A stretch of DNA of 64,000 nucleotides from an uncultured Microbacterium sp. (GCF_900078385.1 NZ_FLQR01000007.1:186001-250000), one strand, 5' to 3'. Shown: positions 25,830 to 34,047, counted from the stretch's first letter. Notes: a model not told the origin generated them from the letters alone. Numbers and translations are program-made.

Positions 25830-27420
25830 CCTGTCCCGCGCCAGCGCGACCGTCGCGGCCGGCACGCTCGTCTCCCGCATCACGGGGCTCCTCCGCAACA
25901 TCGTGCTCGCGGCCGCCCTCGGCACGATCGGCACGCGCGCCGCCGACGCGTTCGCGATCGCCAATCAGCTGCCGAACAACATCTACGCGATCATCTCCTC
26001 TGGCCTGCTCGCGGGCGTGATCGTGCCCCAGATCGTCAAGGCCGCCGCGCACAGGGACGGCGGCAACGCGTTCGTCTCCAAGCTGCTGACGCTCGGCATC
26101 GTCGCCCTGGCGGCCACGACCGTCGTCGCCGTGGTGGCGGCGCCCCTCCTCGTCCAGCTGTACGGCTCTCGGCTCAGTCCGGAGAGCGCGGCACTCACCC
26201 TCGCATTCGCCTACTGGTGCCTTCCGCAGCTGCTCTTCTACGGCCTGTACGCGCTCCTCGGCGAGATCCTCAACGCGCGGCGGGTGTTCGGTCCGTTCGC
26301 GTGGTCGCCGATCATCAACAACGTCGTCTCGATCGCCGGCTTCGCCGCGTTCATCTGGGTCTTCGGGCTGCACCGCGACGCGACGGGCTGGACGCCCGAG
26401 ATGGTCGCGCTGATGGGCGGCACGGCGACCCTCGGGATCGTCGCGCAGGCGCTCGTCCTCCTGCTGTTCTGGCGCCGCGCGGGGCTGCACGTCCGCCCCG
26501 ACTTCGCCTGGCGGGGAATCGGCCTCCGGCACATCGCCCGGCTGGCCGGGTGGACGTTCCTCATGGTGGTGGTCGGACAGCTCGCCGGCCTCGTGCAGAC
26601 CAACCTCGTCGGCAGCGCGTCCGGTGAGGGCGCCTCCGTCGCGGCGCTGCAGTACGCGTGGCTCGTGTTCATGCTGCCGTTCTCGGTCATCGTGCTCTCG
26701 ATCGGCACCCCGTACTTCACACGACTGAGCGAACACGTCGCGGCCGGTCGGCACGAAGCGATCCGCACCGACCTCGACGCCTCCATCCGCATCATCGGCG
26801 TCTTCATGGTGGGCGCGCTGGCCGCGATCGTCGCGGCCATCCTCCCCGTCTCGCGCATCTTCACCGACGGCCCGAGCGGCGCCGTGCAGTTCGCACTCGT
26901 GCTCGGCGCCTACCTCGTCGCACTGCTCCCGCTGTCGATTCAGTTCGGCATCCAGCGCACGTTCTACGCCCACCACGACACCCGCACGCCGTTCGTGTTC
27001 ACCGCCGTGCAGGCCGTCCTCGTCATCCTCACGGCGATCGCGGCCTATCTCCTGCTGCCGCTGCCCCTGCTGGGGTTCGGGATCGCGCTCGGCCAATCCA
27101 TCGCGAACATCGTCCAGCTGTGCCTCGCCGTCTGGCTGCTGCGGCGGAAGATCGGCCCGCTGGCCCTCCGCCCCGCCGCGGTGTCGTACCTGCGCTTCCT
27201 CGCCGCCGCGGTCCCCGCCGCCGCGGCGGGATGGCTCACCTTCCTCCTGCTGGGCGGGATCGACGGCTGGGCGACCTCGGACAAGGGCCCCGCGGTCCTC
27301 GCGACGATCGTGATCGCGGCGGTCGCCCTGCTCGTGTACCTCGCCGCTCTGGGCCTCCTGCGCGCCCCCGAGCTGCGGACCGCCGTCGACGCGGCCCGAC
27401 GCTTCCTCCCGGGTCGCTGA
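25822..27420 (+). CDS. murJ: Lipid II flippase MurJ
   Basis: Flips lipid II across the membrane for peptidoglycan synthesis. 532 residues of the MOP superfamily with about 14 membrane helices, and typical family sequences: ATVAAGTLVSRITGLLRNIVLA at the N-terminus, NQLPNNIYAIISSGLLAGVIVPQ, and FGIQRTFYAHHDTRTPF in the second half. No C-terminal pseudokinase or lectin-like domain is attached, unlike the much longer mycobacterial MviN. It overlaps the DUF6049 gene by eight bases and is probably cotranscribed with it, and possibly with trxB 97 bases downstream. Confidence 0.93.
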   Translation: MSSLSRASATVAAGTLVSRITGLLRNIVLAAALGTIGTRAADAFAIANQLPNNIYAIISSGLLAGVIVPQIVKAAAHRDGGNAFVSKLLTLGIVALAATTVVAVVAAPLLVQLYGSRLSPESAALTLAFAYWCLPQLLFYGLYALLGEILNARRVFGPFAWSPIINNVVSIAGFAAFIWVFGLHRDATGWTPEMVALMGGTATLGIVAQALVLLLFWRRAGLHVRPDFAWRGIGLRHIARLAGWTFLMVVVGQLAGLVQTNLVGSASGEGASVAALQYAWLVFMLPFSVIVLSIGTPYFTRLSEHVAAGRHEAIRTDLDASIRIIGVFMVGALAAIVAAILPVSRIFTDGPSGAVQFALVLGAYLVALLPLSIQFGIQRTFYAHHDTRTPFVFTAVQAVLVILTAIAAYLLLPLPLLGFGIALGQSIANIVQLCLAVWLLRRKIGPLALRPAAVSYLRFLAAAVPAAAAGWLTFLLLGGIDGWATSDKGPAVLATIVIAAVALLVYLAALGLLRAPELRTAVDAARRFLPGR

Positions 27421-27458
27421 GGATGCCTGTCGTGGCGGCGACGGGAATGTCCCGCGCT

Positions 27459-27464
27459 TACCAT
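27459..27464 (+). promoter_or_regulatory. -10 box TACCAT upstream of trxB
   Basis: TACCAT lies seven bases before an in-frame ATG at 27472. It could start a transcript with a 46-base leader for the GTG at 27517, or a leaderless mRNA read from 27472. Confidence 0.4.
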
Positions 27465-27516
27465 GGGTTGAATGCGCTGGGGCGGTTGGTGCCCCGCATC
27501 TGAGAGGGGCGACGCC

Positions 27517-28503
27517 GTGCGGCAGGTCATCATCATCGGCTCGGGACCGGCGGGCTACACCGCTGCCATCTACGCGGCGCGCGCGAACCTCGAGCCGCTC
27601 GTGATCGCCAGCTCGGTCGAGGCCGGCGGGGAACTCATGAACACCACCGAGGTGGAGAACTTCCCCGGATTCCCCGAGGGCATCATGGGTCCCGACCTCA
27701 TGGCGAAGATGCAGGAGCAGGCCGAGCGGTTCGGTGCCACGGTGCTCTACGACGACGTCGTCGAGCTCGACATCGCCGGCGACATCAAGAAGATCACCCT
27801 CGGCAGCGGCGCCACCCACGAGGCGGAGTCCCTGGTCTTCGCGACCGGCTCCGCGCCGCGCAAGATCGGCATCGAGGGCGAGTCGCGCCTGTCGGGGCGC
27901 GGCGTCTCGTACTGCGCCACGTGCGACGGCTTCTTCTTCCGCGAGCGCGTCATCGCGGTCGTGGGCGGCGGCGACTCGGCGATGGAGGAGGCGACCTTCC
28001 TCACGAAGTTCGCCTCGAAGGTCTACGTCATCCACCGCCGCGGCGAGCTGCGCGCCTCCAAGATCATGCAGGACCGCGCGATGGCGAACGAGAAGATCGA
28101 GTTCATCTGGAACAGCGAAGTCGTCGACATCCTCGGTGAGGATGCCGTGACCGGCGTCGTCCTGGAGGACACCGTCGACGGATCGACGCGCGAACTGCCG
28201 CTGCAGGGTGTCTTCGTCGCGATCGGCTACGACCCCCGCACGCACCTCGTGCACAAGAGCCTCGACCTCACCGAGCACGGCACCGTCTGGGTGGACGGCC
28301 GCACGTCCCGCACGTCGGTCCCCGGCGTCTTCGCGGCGGGCGACGTCATCGACCCGACCTACCGTCAGGCCGTCACGGCCGCCGGCAGCGGGACCGTCGC
28401 CGCTCTCGACGTCGAGCACTACCTCGCCGCGCGCGGCGACGCGGGGCTTCCGGCCTCCGACGTCGCGGAGATCGACGGCCTCGCGGACGTCGGCGTGGCC
28501 TGA
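27517..28503 (+). CDS. trxB: Thioredoxin reductase
   Basis: NADPH-dependent FAD enzyme that reduces thioredoxin. 328 residues: FAD site IIGSGPAGYTAAIYAARANL at the start, redox pair in SYCATCDGFFF near residue 135, NADPH site VVGGGDSAMEEATFL, and the C-terminal FAD motif VFAAGDVIDPTYRQAVTAAGSG. The GTG start was chosen because the protein family begins right there and GAGAGGGG lies at a suitable distance upstream. An in-frame ATG at 27472, seven bases after a -10-like TACCAT, would add 15 residues by leaderless initiation. trxA follows 74 bases downstream, the usual pair. Confidence 0.95.
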   Translation: MRQVIIIGSGPAGYTAAIYAARANLEPLVIASSVEAGGELMNTTEVENFPGFPEGIMGPDLMAKMQEQAERFGATVLYDDVVELDIAGDIKKITLGSGATHEAESLVFATGSAPRKIGIEGESRLSGRGVSYCATCDGFFFRERVIAVVGGGDSAMEEATFLTKFASKVYVIHRRGELRASKIMQDRAMANEKIEFIWNSEVVDILGEDAVTGVVLEDTVDGSTRELPLQGVFVAIGYDPRTHLVHKSLDLTEHGTVWVDGRTSRTSVPGVFAAGDVIDPTYRQAVTAAGSGTVAALDVEHYLAARGDAGLPASDVAEIDGLADVGVA

Positions 28504-28577
28504 GCGGAACAAAGCGCGCGCCCCGCACGTTCCACCCTCATGACACACCGCGTGTCTATTCAGAAGGAGACAGACAT

Positions 28578-28901
28578 ATGACCGCCAAGGCCACGAGCGA
28601 GAGCACCTGGCAGCAGGACGTCATCGACGCCGAGGGCCCGGTCCTCGTGGACTTCTGGGCCGCCTGGTGCGGACCCTGTCGCATGGTCGGCCCGATCCTC
28701 GACGAGATCGCCACCGAGCACCCGCAGAAGATCACCGTCCTCAAGCTCAACGTCGACGAGAACCCCAACCTCGCGATGGAGTACCAGATCACCTCGATCC
28801 CCGCGATGAAGGTCTTCAGCAAGGGTGAGGTCGAGAAGACGATCATCGGCGCCAAGCCGAAGTTCGCGCTCGAGCAGGATCTCGCCGCGTACATCGCCTG
28901 A
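28578..28901 (+). CDS. trxA: Thioredoxin
   Basis: Small dithiol reductant, 107 residues. Active site WCGPCRM near residue 32, cis-proline loop SIPAM near residue 74, and normal thioredoxin length. ATG at 28578 follows an AAGGAG a few bases upstream. It is the last gene of the trxB-trxA pair, closed by the terminator at 28929-28964. Substrates would be ribonucleotide reductase, methionine sulfoxide reductase and similar enzymes, from general knowledge of the family. Confidence 0.96.
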   Translation: MTAKATSESTWQQDVIDAEGPVLVDFWAAWCGPCRMVGPILDEIATEHPQKITVLKLNVDENPNLAMEYQITSIPAMKVFSKGEVEKTIIGAKPKFALEQDLAAYIA

Positions 28902-28928
28902 CGCGAGATCTGCCGCAAGACACCGGGA

Positions 28929-28964
28929 ACCCCCGGTCGGAAATCACTTCTGACCGGGGTTTTC
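28929..28964 (+). terminator. Rho-independent terminator after trxA
   Basis: Inverted repeat CCCCGGTC / GACCGGGG with a short loop (about 28931-28959), followed by TTTT. It lies 27 bases after the trxA stop. The opposing gene at 28982-29323 ends nearby, so it may serve both strands. Confidence 0.8.
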
Positions 28965-28981
28965 CTATACACGGATGCGGT

Positions 28982-29323
28982 TCAGTACGCCTCGGCGCGC
29001 ACCGACGCATCCCACGTCCGGTGCGGCTCGCTGCCGAGGAGGCGCCAGACCGCGCGCGTCAGCGCGGGGTAGTCCAGCGCGATCTGGCGGAGGACGCGGT
29101 AGTTGCGCGCAGCGCTCGGACGGTTGCCTCCGTCCGCGGCGATGTTCTCCGCACGCAGCGTCAGCACGACGAGCTCATCGACCGTCGGGAGGTCCTCCAT
29201 GAAGTCCCAGGGATCCTCGCCGCCGCGGACGCGCTCCTCGATGAGAACCGCCAACTCGTCCGCGGATTCCGCGCGCAGAACCTCGAGGCTCGCCCGCCGC
29301 GGGAGGTTGAGGCGATCGGTCAC
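28982..29323 (-). CDS. Conserved hypothetical protein downstream of parB, 113 aa
   Basis: Function not recognised. Small soluble acidic protein beginning MTDRLNLPRRASLEVLRAES, with the helical stretch DPWDFMEDLPTVDELVVLTLRAENIAADGG and ending WRLLGSEPHRTWDASVRAEAY. No signal peptide, cysteines or membrane helix. It follows parB by 34 bases on the same strand and may be the last gene of the parA-parB transcript. Coding is supported by position, the strong GC bias at third codon positions, and the absence of any competing frame. A role in segregation is only suggested by location. Confidence 0.7.
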   Translation of the reverse strand: MTDRLNLPRRASLEVLRAESADELAVLIEERVRGGEDPWDFMEDLPTVDELVVLTLRAENIAADGGNRPSAARNYRVLRQIALDYPALTRAVWRLLGSEPHRTWDASVRAEAY

Positions 29324-29357
29324 CCATCCAGCCTACGACGACGATCCGGGGGGTGGA

Positions 29358-30323
29358 TCAGAGCGCGCCGAATCCGTCGTCGCCGATCTCGGACAGAATC
29401 CGGTTGAGATCCTGAATCGTCGCGAAATCTATGATGACCTGGCCTTTTCTGGACGTCAAGTTGATCTTGACCTTCGTGTTCAGGCGGTCACCGAGCCGCT
29501 CGGCGACCTCGTCGAGGTGCGCACGACGGGCCCCCGCCTTCGGCGGCACGCGGCGCGTCGAACCGGCATCCGGAAGCTTCGCGGCCGCCTCCGCGGCGCG
29601 GACGGAGAGGTCCTCGTTGACGATCTTGTCGGCCAGGCGGCTCATCGCCGTCTCGTCCTCGAGGGACAGGATGGCCCGGGCGTGACCGGCGCTCAGCACG
29701 CCCGCCGCAACCCGCTGCTGGACCGGGATCGGCAGCTTCAGCAGGCGGATCGTGTTGCTGATCTGCGGCCGTGAGCGCCCGATGCGGCCGGCGAGCTCCT
29801 CCTGCGTGATCCCGAAGTCCTCGAGCAGCTGCTGGTAGGCCGATGCTTCTTCGAGCGGGTTGAGCTGCGAGCGATGCAGGTTCTCCAGGAGCGCGTCGCG
29901 GAGCAGGTGCTCGTCCGACGTGTCGCGGACGATCGCCGGGATGGAGGTGAGCCCGGCCTCGCGTGCGGCGCGGGTGCGGCGCTCGCCCATGATCAGCTCG
30001 TACTTGCCGTCCTCGTTCGTCCGGACGACGACCGGCTGCAGGACGCCGAACTCGCGGACGCTGTGCACCAGCTCGGCGAGGTCGTCGGCGTCGAAGTGCG
30101 TGCGCGGCTGCCGGGGGTTCGGCACGATGTCGTGCGGGTCGACCTCGACGAACGACGTGCCGGGGATCGCGAGGAGCTCGGTGGTGTCATCCTGCGGCGA
30201 GGCCTGCTCGAGCGAGGCACCCGGGAAGAAGACGTCGACGGGACGTGTGGCTCCGGCCTCATTCGCCTCGGAGGTCGGGATGAGCGCGCCGATGCCGCGC
30301 CCCAGTCCGGTTCGCTTCGCCAT
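29358..30323 (-). CDS. parB: Chromosome partitioning protein ParB
   Basis: CTP-dependent DNA clamp that loads at parS and spreads, organising origin segregation. 321 residues: N-terminal ParA-interacting peptide (KRTGLGRGIGALIP), CTP-binding motifs including GERRTRAAREAG near residue 125 and ENLHRSQLNPLEEA, a central helix-turn-helix (GRSRPQISNTIRLLKLP), and the C-terminal dimerisation domain. Start ATG at 30323 shares one base with the parA stop (TGATG), so translation is coupled. Its binding sites are the parS repeats at 31338-31750 and 32399-32414. Confidence 0.96.
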   Translation of the reverse strand: MAKRTGLGRGIGALIPTSEANEAGATRPVDVFFPGASLEQASPQDDTTELLAIPGTSFVEVDPHDIVPNPRQPRTHFDADDLAELVHSVREFGVLQPVVVRTNEDGKYELIMGERRTRAAREAGLTSIPAIVRDTSDEHLLRDALLENLHRSQLNPLEEASAYQQLLEDFGITQEELAGRIGRSRPQISNTIRLLKLPIPVQQRVAAGVLSAGHARAILSLEDETAMSRLADKIVNEDLSVRAAEAAAKLPDAGSTRRVPPKAGARRAHLDEVAERLGDRLNTKVKINLTSRKGQVIIDFATIQDLNRILSEIGDDGFGAL

Positions 30324-31255
30324 CAGTTGTTCTCCTCGTCGTCGTGCGCGTGTCCTCGTCGTGCGATCTCCACCGCAGCCTCCCGGTAGGCGATCGCGCC
30401 GGCCGACTGGCCGTCGTAGGCGATCACCGTCTGGCCGAAGCTCGGTGCCTCCGATACCCGCACGGAGCGCGGGATCACGGCGCGGAGCACTTCCGCGGGG
30501 AAATGGCTGCGCACCTCCTCGGCGACCTGCTGCGCGAGCCGGGTCCGGCCGTCGTACATCGTCAGGAGGATGGTGGAGAGGTGCAGGGTCGGGTTCAGGT
30601 GCTTCTGGATCATGCGCACGCTGCCGAGCAGCTGGCTGAGACCCTCCAGGGCGTAGTACTCGCACTGGATCGGGATCATGACCTCGTTCGCGGCCGTGAA
30701 GGCGTTGATCGTGAGAAGTCCCAGCGACGGCGGGCAGTCGATCAGCACGAAGTCGACATGCTCGGGCGCGGCCGCGAGGTAGTCCTCGAGCGCTGTGCGC
30801 AGCCGATGTTCGCGGGCGACCTGTGACACCAGCTCGATCTCGGCCCCCGCAAGGTGGATCGTGCTCGGCGCGCAGAGCAGCAGCGGGGATTCGGGGCTCG
30901 TCTGCACGATCTCCGCCAGCGGGAACTCGTCGATGAGGACGTCGTAGACGCTCGGGACGTCGGCCGTGTGCGGCACACCGAGGGCCGTCGAGGCGTTCCC
31001 CTGCGGATCGAGGTCGATGACCAGGACGCGAGCGCCCACCATCGCTAGTGCGGAGGCGATGTTGACGGTCGTCGTGGTCTTCCCGACGCCGCCCTTCTGA
31101 TTCGAGACCGTCACGACGCGCGTCGGACCACCGAACTCGAGAGTGACCTTCTCCAGCGCCCGGCGCCGAGACGAGAGATCTGCGATCTCGCGGGCCAGGG
31201 GCGTGTCGCCGAGGGAGAAGGGTGCGGGAGAGGTCGCGTTCTCCGATTCCTGCAC
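30323..31255 (-). CDS. parA: Chromosome partitioning ATPase ParA
   Basis: Deviant-Walker ATPase that moves ParB-bound origins. 310 residues: a 45-residue N-terminal extension, then TVSNQKGGVGKTTTTVNIAS with the signature lysine, DLDPQGNASTALG, and FVLIDCPPSLGLLTINA. The GTG at 31255 is preferred as the start because AGGAG lies exactly six bases before it; the open frame runs two codons further to a TTG at 31261, but the Shine-Dalgarno would then touch that codon. It lies downstream of the parS cluster, whose occupancy by ParB could feed back on parAB transcription. Confidence 0.95.
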   Translation of the reverse strand: MQESENATSPAPFSLGDTPLAREIADLSSRRRALEKVTLEFGGPTRVVTVSNQKGGVGKTTTTVNIASALAMVGARVLVIDLDPQGNASTALGVPHTADVPSVYDVLIDEFPLAEIVQTSPESPLLLCAPSTIHLAGAEIELVSQVAREHRLRTALEDYLAAAPEHVDFVLIDCPPSLGLLTINAFTAANEVMIPIQCEYYALEGLSQLLGSVRMIQKHLNPTLHLSTILLTMYDGRTRLAQQVAEEVRSHFPAEVLRAVIPRSVRVSEAPSFGQTVIAYDGQSAGAIAYREAAVEIARRGHAHDDEENN

Positions 31256-31337
31256 CTGCAACTCCTGTCGTACCGGGGGCTCATCCCACTGTAGTCGAGC
31301 GCGCGGACAGCTTCATCGCCGGGCGGCAGCGCGTCGA

Positions 31338-31353
31338 TGTTTCACGTGAAACG
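31338..31353. promoter_or_regulatory. parS site
   Basis: TGTTTCACGTGAAACG, 15 of 16 matches to the parS consensus. Nearest site to parA. Confidence 0.9.
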
Positions 31354-31375
31354 GGATGCCGGCGGGTGGCGGCGA

Positions 31376-31391
31376 TGTTTCACGTGAAACG
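31376..31391. promoter_or_regulatory. parS site
   Basis: TGTTTCACGTGAAACG, 15 of 16 matches; 38 bases from the previous site, centre to centre. Confidence 0.9.
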
Positions 31392-31470
31392 GGCGTCGCG
31401 GATTCGTTCACGTGACCCGATTGGCCGCGTCCCGGGCAGATCGGGGGCAGGTGAAACGGGTATTGCGGGG

Positions 31471-31486
31471 GGCTTCACGTGAAACG
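31471..31486. promoter_or_regulatory. parS site, imperfect
   Basis: GGCTTCACGTGAAACG, 13 of 16 matches; core TTCACGTGAA is intact. Confidence 0.7.
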
Positions 31487-31628
31487 CCGGTTCGTGGTGC
31501 TTAACCGCAACGCCTCACTTGGCTCGAGGAGCGCGCTGCGCGCCATCCCGCGGGAGGCGACGTCCGCCACACGGTCGCCGGGCGATACGAACGGCCGCGG
31601 AGGGGTCATGAACTGCCGCGACCCGAGA

Positions 31629-31644
31629 GGTTTCACGTGAAACA
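31629..31644. promoter_or_regulatory. parS site
   Basis: GGTTTCACGTGAAACA, 15 of 16 matches. Confidence 0.9.
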
Positions 31645-31734
31645 TGTCGGATGTGGACGCCGGCGGGCATGTTGCGGCAAGCCGACGTGTGCTCGTGCGG
31701 CGCTCGTCACCGCCGGACCGGAGGACCAGCGCGA

Positions 31735-31750
31735 TGTTTCACGTGAAACA
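31735..31750. promoter_or_regulatory. parS site, perfect
   Basis: TGTTTCACGTGAAACA, 16 of 16. It ends 15 bases before the rsmG stop. Confidence 0.95.
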
Positions 31751-31765
31751 GTACGACGGAGTCTC

Positions 31766-32395
31766 TCAGCGCACGGTGGCGCGGATGACGCGAGTCGGCT
31801 CGTCGACGACACCCTCGCCGACGGGCTCGACGCGGACGTCGGACAGCTTGTACCGGCGGATCTGCTTGTCGGCTGCGGTGATCTCGTTCGCGGCGTTGGC
31901 GCCCTTGAGGAGGATGAGTTCGCCGCCGTCCCTGACGAGGGGAGCCGTGAGGGGGATGAGCGTCCGGAGCGCGCTGACGGCCCGTGCCGTGACGGCGTCG
32001 AGCACAGGACCCTCGCGCCAGTCCTCGCCGCGTGCCCGCACGATCTCCACGTTGTCGAGCCCGAGCGCCTCGACCTGCTCTGCGAGCCAGGTCACACGGC
32101 GCTCCATCGGCTCGATGAGCACCCAACGCACGTCCGGGCGCGCGATCGCGAGGACGAGTCCCGGTAGTCCCGCACCCGAGCCGATGTCACCGACACGCGA
32201 ACCGGCCGTGAACAACGGTGCGGCGACGGCGCTGTTGAGGATGTGCCGCGACCACAGTCTGGGAGGCTCCAGAGGCCCGATCAGCCCGCGCTCCTCGCCG
32301 TGGGCGCCCAGCGCCGCGGTGAAACGGCGCGCCAGATCGGCTCTCGCCCCGAACAGGGCATCGACGCCGGCGGGTTCCGCCTCGAGCTCGATCAT
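31766..32395 (-). CDS. rsmG: 16S rRNA (guanine-N7) methyltransferase RsmG
   Basis: Methylates G527 (E. coli numbering) of 16S rRNA; loss gives low-level streptomycin resistance in many bacteria. 209 residues: RLWSRHILNSAVAAPLF, SAM motif VGDIGSGAGLPGLVLA near residue 65, RRVTWLAEQVEALGLDNVEIV, and VTARAVSALRTLIPL. Start ATG at 32395; the GTG just before it (32398) is also in frame. There is no Shine-Dalgarno because a parS site fills the upstream positions. Instead the ATG shares a base with the stop of a six-codon ORF (32395-32415), so initiation probably depends on ribosomes arriving from jag. Confidence 0.94.
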   Translation of the reverse strand: MIELEAEPAGVDALFGARADLARRFTAALGAHGEERGLIGPLEPPRLWSRHILNSAVAAPLFTAGSRVGDIGSGAGLPGLVLAIARPDVRWVLIEPMERRVTWLAEQVEALGLDNVEIVRARGEDWREGPVLDAVTARAVSALRTLIPLTAPLVRDGGELILLKGANAANEITAADKQIRRYKLSDVRVEPVGEGVVDEPTRVIRATVR

Positions 32396-32415
32396 CACCG
32401 TTTCACGTGAAACAT
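32395..32415 (-). CDS. Six-codon ORF on parS linking jag to rsmG
   Basis: Reads MFHVKR then TGA. Its ATG overlaps the jag stop (TGATG) and its TGA overlaps the rsmG ATG (TGATG). It lies wholly on the parS site 32399-32414. It could pass terminating ribosomes from jag to rsmG. Whether it is translated is not known. Confidence 0.35.
   Translation of the reverse strand: MFHVKR
32399..32414. promoter_or_regulatory. parS site between jag and rsmG
   Basis: CGTTTCACGTGAAACA, 15 of 16 matches, between the rsmG start and the jag stop and replacing the rsmG Shine-Dalgarno. Confidence 0.9.
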
Positions 32416-32918
32416 CACGCGCGGCGGATGACGGTGTGCCGGTCGGCGGACTCGCCGTAGGACTCCGACACGAAGCCGCGGTCCGCGACGATGTCGTGCA
32501 CGAGCTTGCGCTCGTAGCTCGACATGGCGGGCAGCGACGCCTGCGAGGCACCGTCGTCCAGACGCGCGATGGCACGGTCGACGAGCTTCTCGAGCTGCTT
32601 CTGGCGCGTGTCGCGCGAGCCTCCGATGTCGAGGATGAGGCGCGAGAAGCGCCCCGTCTTCGTCTGCACGGCGATCCGGGTCAGCTCCTGCAGCGCCTGC
32701 ACGGTGTCGGGGTCGGAGAGGAGGTCGAGTGAGCCCTCGACCTCGTTCTCCACCGAGACGTACGCGCGGTCGCCGCGGACGTCCAGGGCCAGGTCACCGT
32801 CGATGTCGGCGATGTCGAGCAGGGCCTCGAGGTAGTCGGCGGCGATGTCGCCTTCCTGCTCGAGCTGTTCGACGCTCGTGCTGTGGCGCTGCTCGGTCGA
32901 TTCGGGAGAGGTGGTCAT
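32415..32918 (-). CDS. KH/R3H RNA-binding protein Jag (KhpB)
   Basis: Single-stranded nucleic-acid-binding protein, 167 residues. A KH-like domain spans about residues 25-95 (GDIAADYLEALLDIADIDGD, LSDPDTVQALQELTRIAVQ) and an R3H domain about residues 105-165 (MSSYERKLVHDIVADRGFVSESYGE). The longer Jag-N domain of firmicute proteins is absent, as usual in Actinobacteria. It is encoded directly after yidC, as in most Gram-positive bacteria, and forms one unit with yidD, yidC and rsmG. In other bacteria KhpB helps control cell-division transcripts. ATG at 32918, 19 bases after yidC. Confidence 0.92.
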   Translation of the reverse strand: MTTSPESTEQRHSTSVEQLEQEGDIAADYLEALLDIADIDGDLALDVRGDRAYVSVENEVEGSLDLLSDPDTVQALQELTRIAVQTKTGRFSRLILDIGGSRDTRQKQLEKLVDRAIARLDDGASQASLPAMSSYERKLVHDIVADRGFVSESYGESADRHTVIRRA

Positions 32919-32937
32919 TGACGGTCCTTGATCGAAG

Positions 32938-34044
32938 TCAGTTGTCGACGGGCGGGTTCTGCGGCTTGCTCTTGTTGCCCTGCTTCTTGGCGCGCTGCTT
33001 GCCGACGGGCTGCTGACGCTTGGGCGCCTGCTCCTTGGCGCGCTGGGCCTCTTCGTAGAGGCGCTGCTGCTCGGCCTCGTACTTCTCCATGGGGACGATG
33101 CGTCCCTGGGAGTCCAGCGCCTTGCCCTTGCGTGCGAGCCGCTCTTCGCGCGCCTTGGCGGCCTCGGAGCCGGGGGTCGGCATGTTCCGGATGACGAGGA
33201 ACTGCTGGCCCATGGTCCAGAGGTTCGAGATGAACCAGTAGATGACGACGCCGAGCGGGAAGAAGACACCGGAGAAGATGAACGCCAGCGGCAGGACGTA
33301 GAGCATGATCTTCTGCATCTGGTACGCCTGGCCGGTCTTGGCCTCGGGGGACAGGTTCTTCGAGATGATCTGCAGCTGGGTCATGAACTGCGACGCGATC
33401 ATCAGGACGACCAGGATCACGAGGATCGTGACGGTCGCCTCCCAGCCGGAGGGCTGCTGCTGGGCGGCTTCCATGAGGCTCGTGTGCAGCGGGGCGACGC
33501 CGAAGAGCTTCGCGTCGTAGAACTCCCGTGTGAGCTCGGGGTTCAGGAGACCCACACCGCCGAGTCCGGCCTCCGCGTGCTTCTTGACGTCGCTGAGCGT
33601 GTAGAAGAGCGAGAGGAAGATCGGCATCTGCACGAGCAGGGGGAGACACCCCGAAACGGGGGTCGTGCCGTGCTTCTTGTACAGCGCCATCGTCTCGCGG
33701 CTCATCGCCTCTCGCGAGAGCTGATCCTTCTTGCCGCGATACTTGTCCTGAACTTTTCGCAGTTCAGGGGCGATTTCCATCATCTTGCGCTGGCTCTTGA
33801 TCTGCTTGACGAACAGCGGGATCAGTGCCGAGCGGACGACGAGGACGAGGCCGACGATCGACAGCACCCAGGTGATGCCGTCATCGGGTGCGAGGCCGAA
33901 GAAGGTGAAGATCGCGTGCCACGCGACGAGGATCAGTTCGACGAGCCACTTGAGCGGCCAGAGGATCGTACTGAACAGGTCGAAGCCGCCCGCGGACGCG
34001 GCAGGCGTCGGGGTGGCCGAGGCGGCGAAGAGAAGATCCAGCAC
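32938..34044 (-). CDS. yidC: Membrane protein insertase YidC
   Basis: Inserts and folds inner-membrane proteins with or without Sec. 368 residues with five membrane helices: first helix ILWPLKWLVELILVAWHAIFTFF, then the cytosolic hairpin loop (KSQRKMMEIAPELRKVQDKY), the conserved CLPLLVQMPIFLSLFYTLSD segment, and three more helices ending before residue 290. The C-terminal tail is long, basic and Gln/Lys-rich (KRQQPVGKQRAKKQG), suitable for ribosome binding. The large periplasmic domain of Gram-negative YidC is absent. GTG start at 34044 with AAGGA six to seven bases upstream, inside the yidD coding end. Confidence 0.95.
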   Translation of the reverse strand: MLDLLFAASATPTPAASAGGFDLFSTILWPLKWLVELILVAWHAIFTFFGLAPDDGITWVLSIVGLVLVVRSALIPLFVKQIKSQRKMMEIAPELRKVQDKYRGKKDQLSREAMSRETMALYKKHGTTPVSGCLPLLVQMPIFLSLFYTLSDVKKHAEAGLGGVGLLNPELTREFYDAKLFGVAPLHTSLMEAAQQQPSGWEATVTILVILVVLMIASQFMTQLQIISKNLSPEAKTGQAYQMQKIMLYVLPLAFIFSGVFFPLGVVIYWFISNLWTMGQQFLVIRNMPTPGSEAAKAREERLARKGKALDSQGRIVPMEKYEAEQQRLYEEAQRAKEQAPKRQQPVGKQRAKKQGNKSKPQNPPVDN

Positions 34045-34047
34045 GGA

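Larger units (their letters stand above)
31256..31765. other. Non-coding parS region between parA and rsmG
   Basis: About 510 bases without a convincing gene. It holds five of the six good parS sites, two weaker relatives (31404-31419, 11 of 16 matches; 31443-31458, a half site), and presumably the parA promoter. I see no other open frame with coding character. Confidence 0.8.

Noticed and set aside
25729..28548. Minus-strand open frame of about 940 codons
   Set aside because: Antisense to murJ and trxB; no domain, no plausible start signal.
31404..31458. Two additional parS-like sequences (31404-31419 and 31443-31458)
   Set aside because: Only 11 and 10 of 16 matches; kept as weak relatives, not listed as sites.
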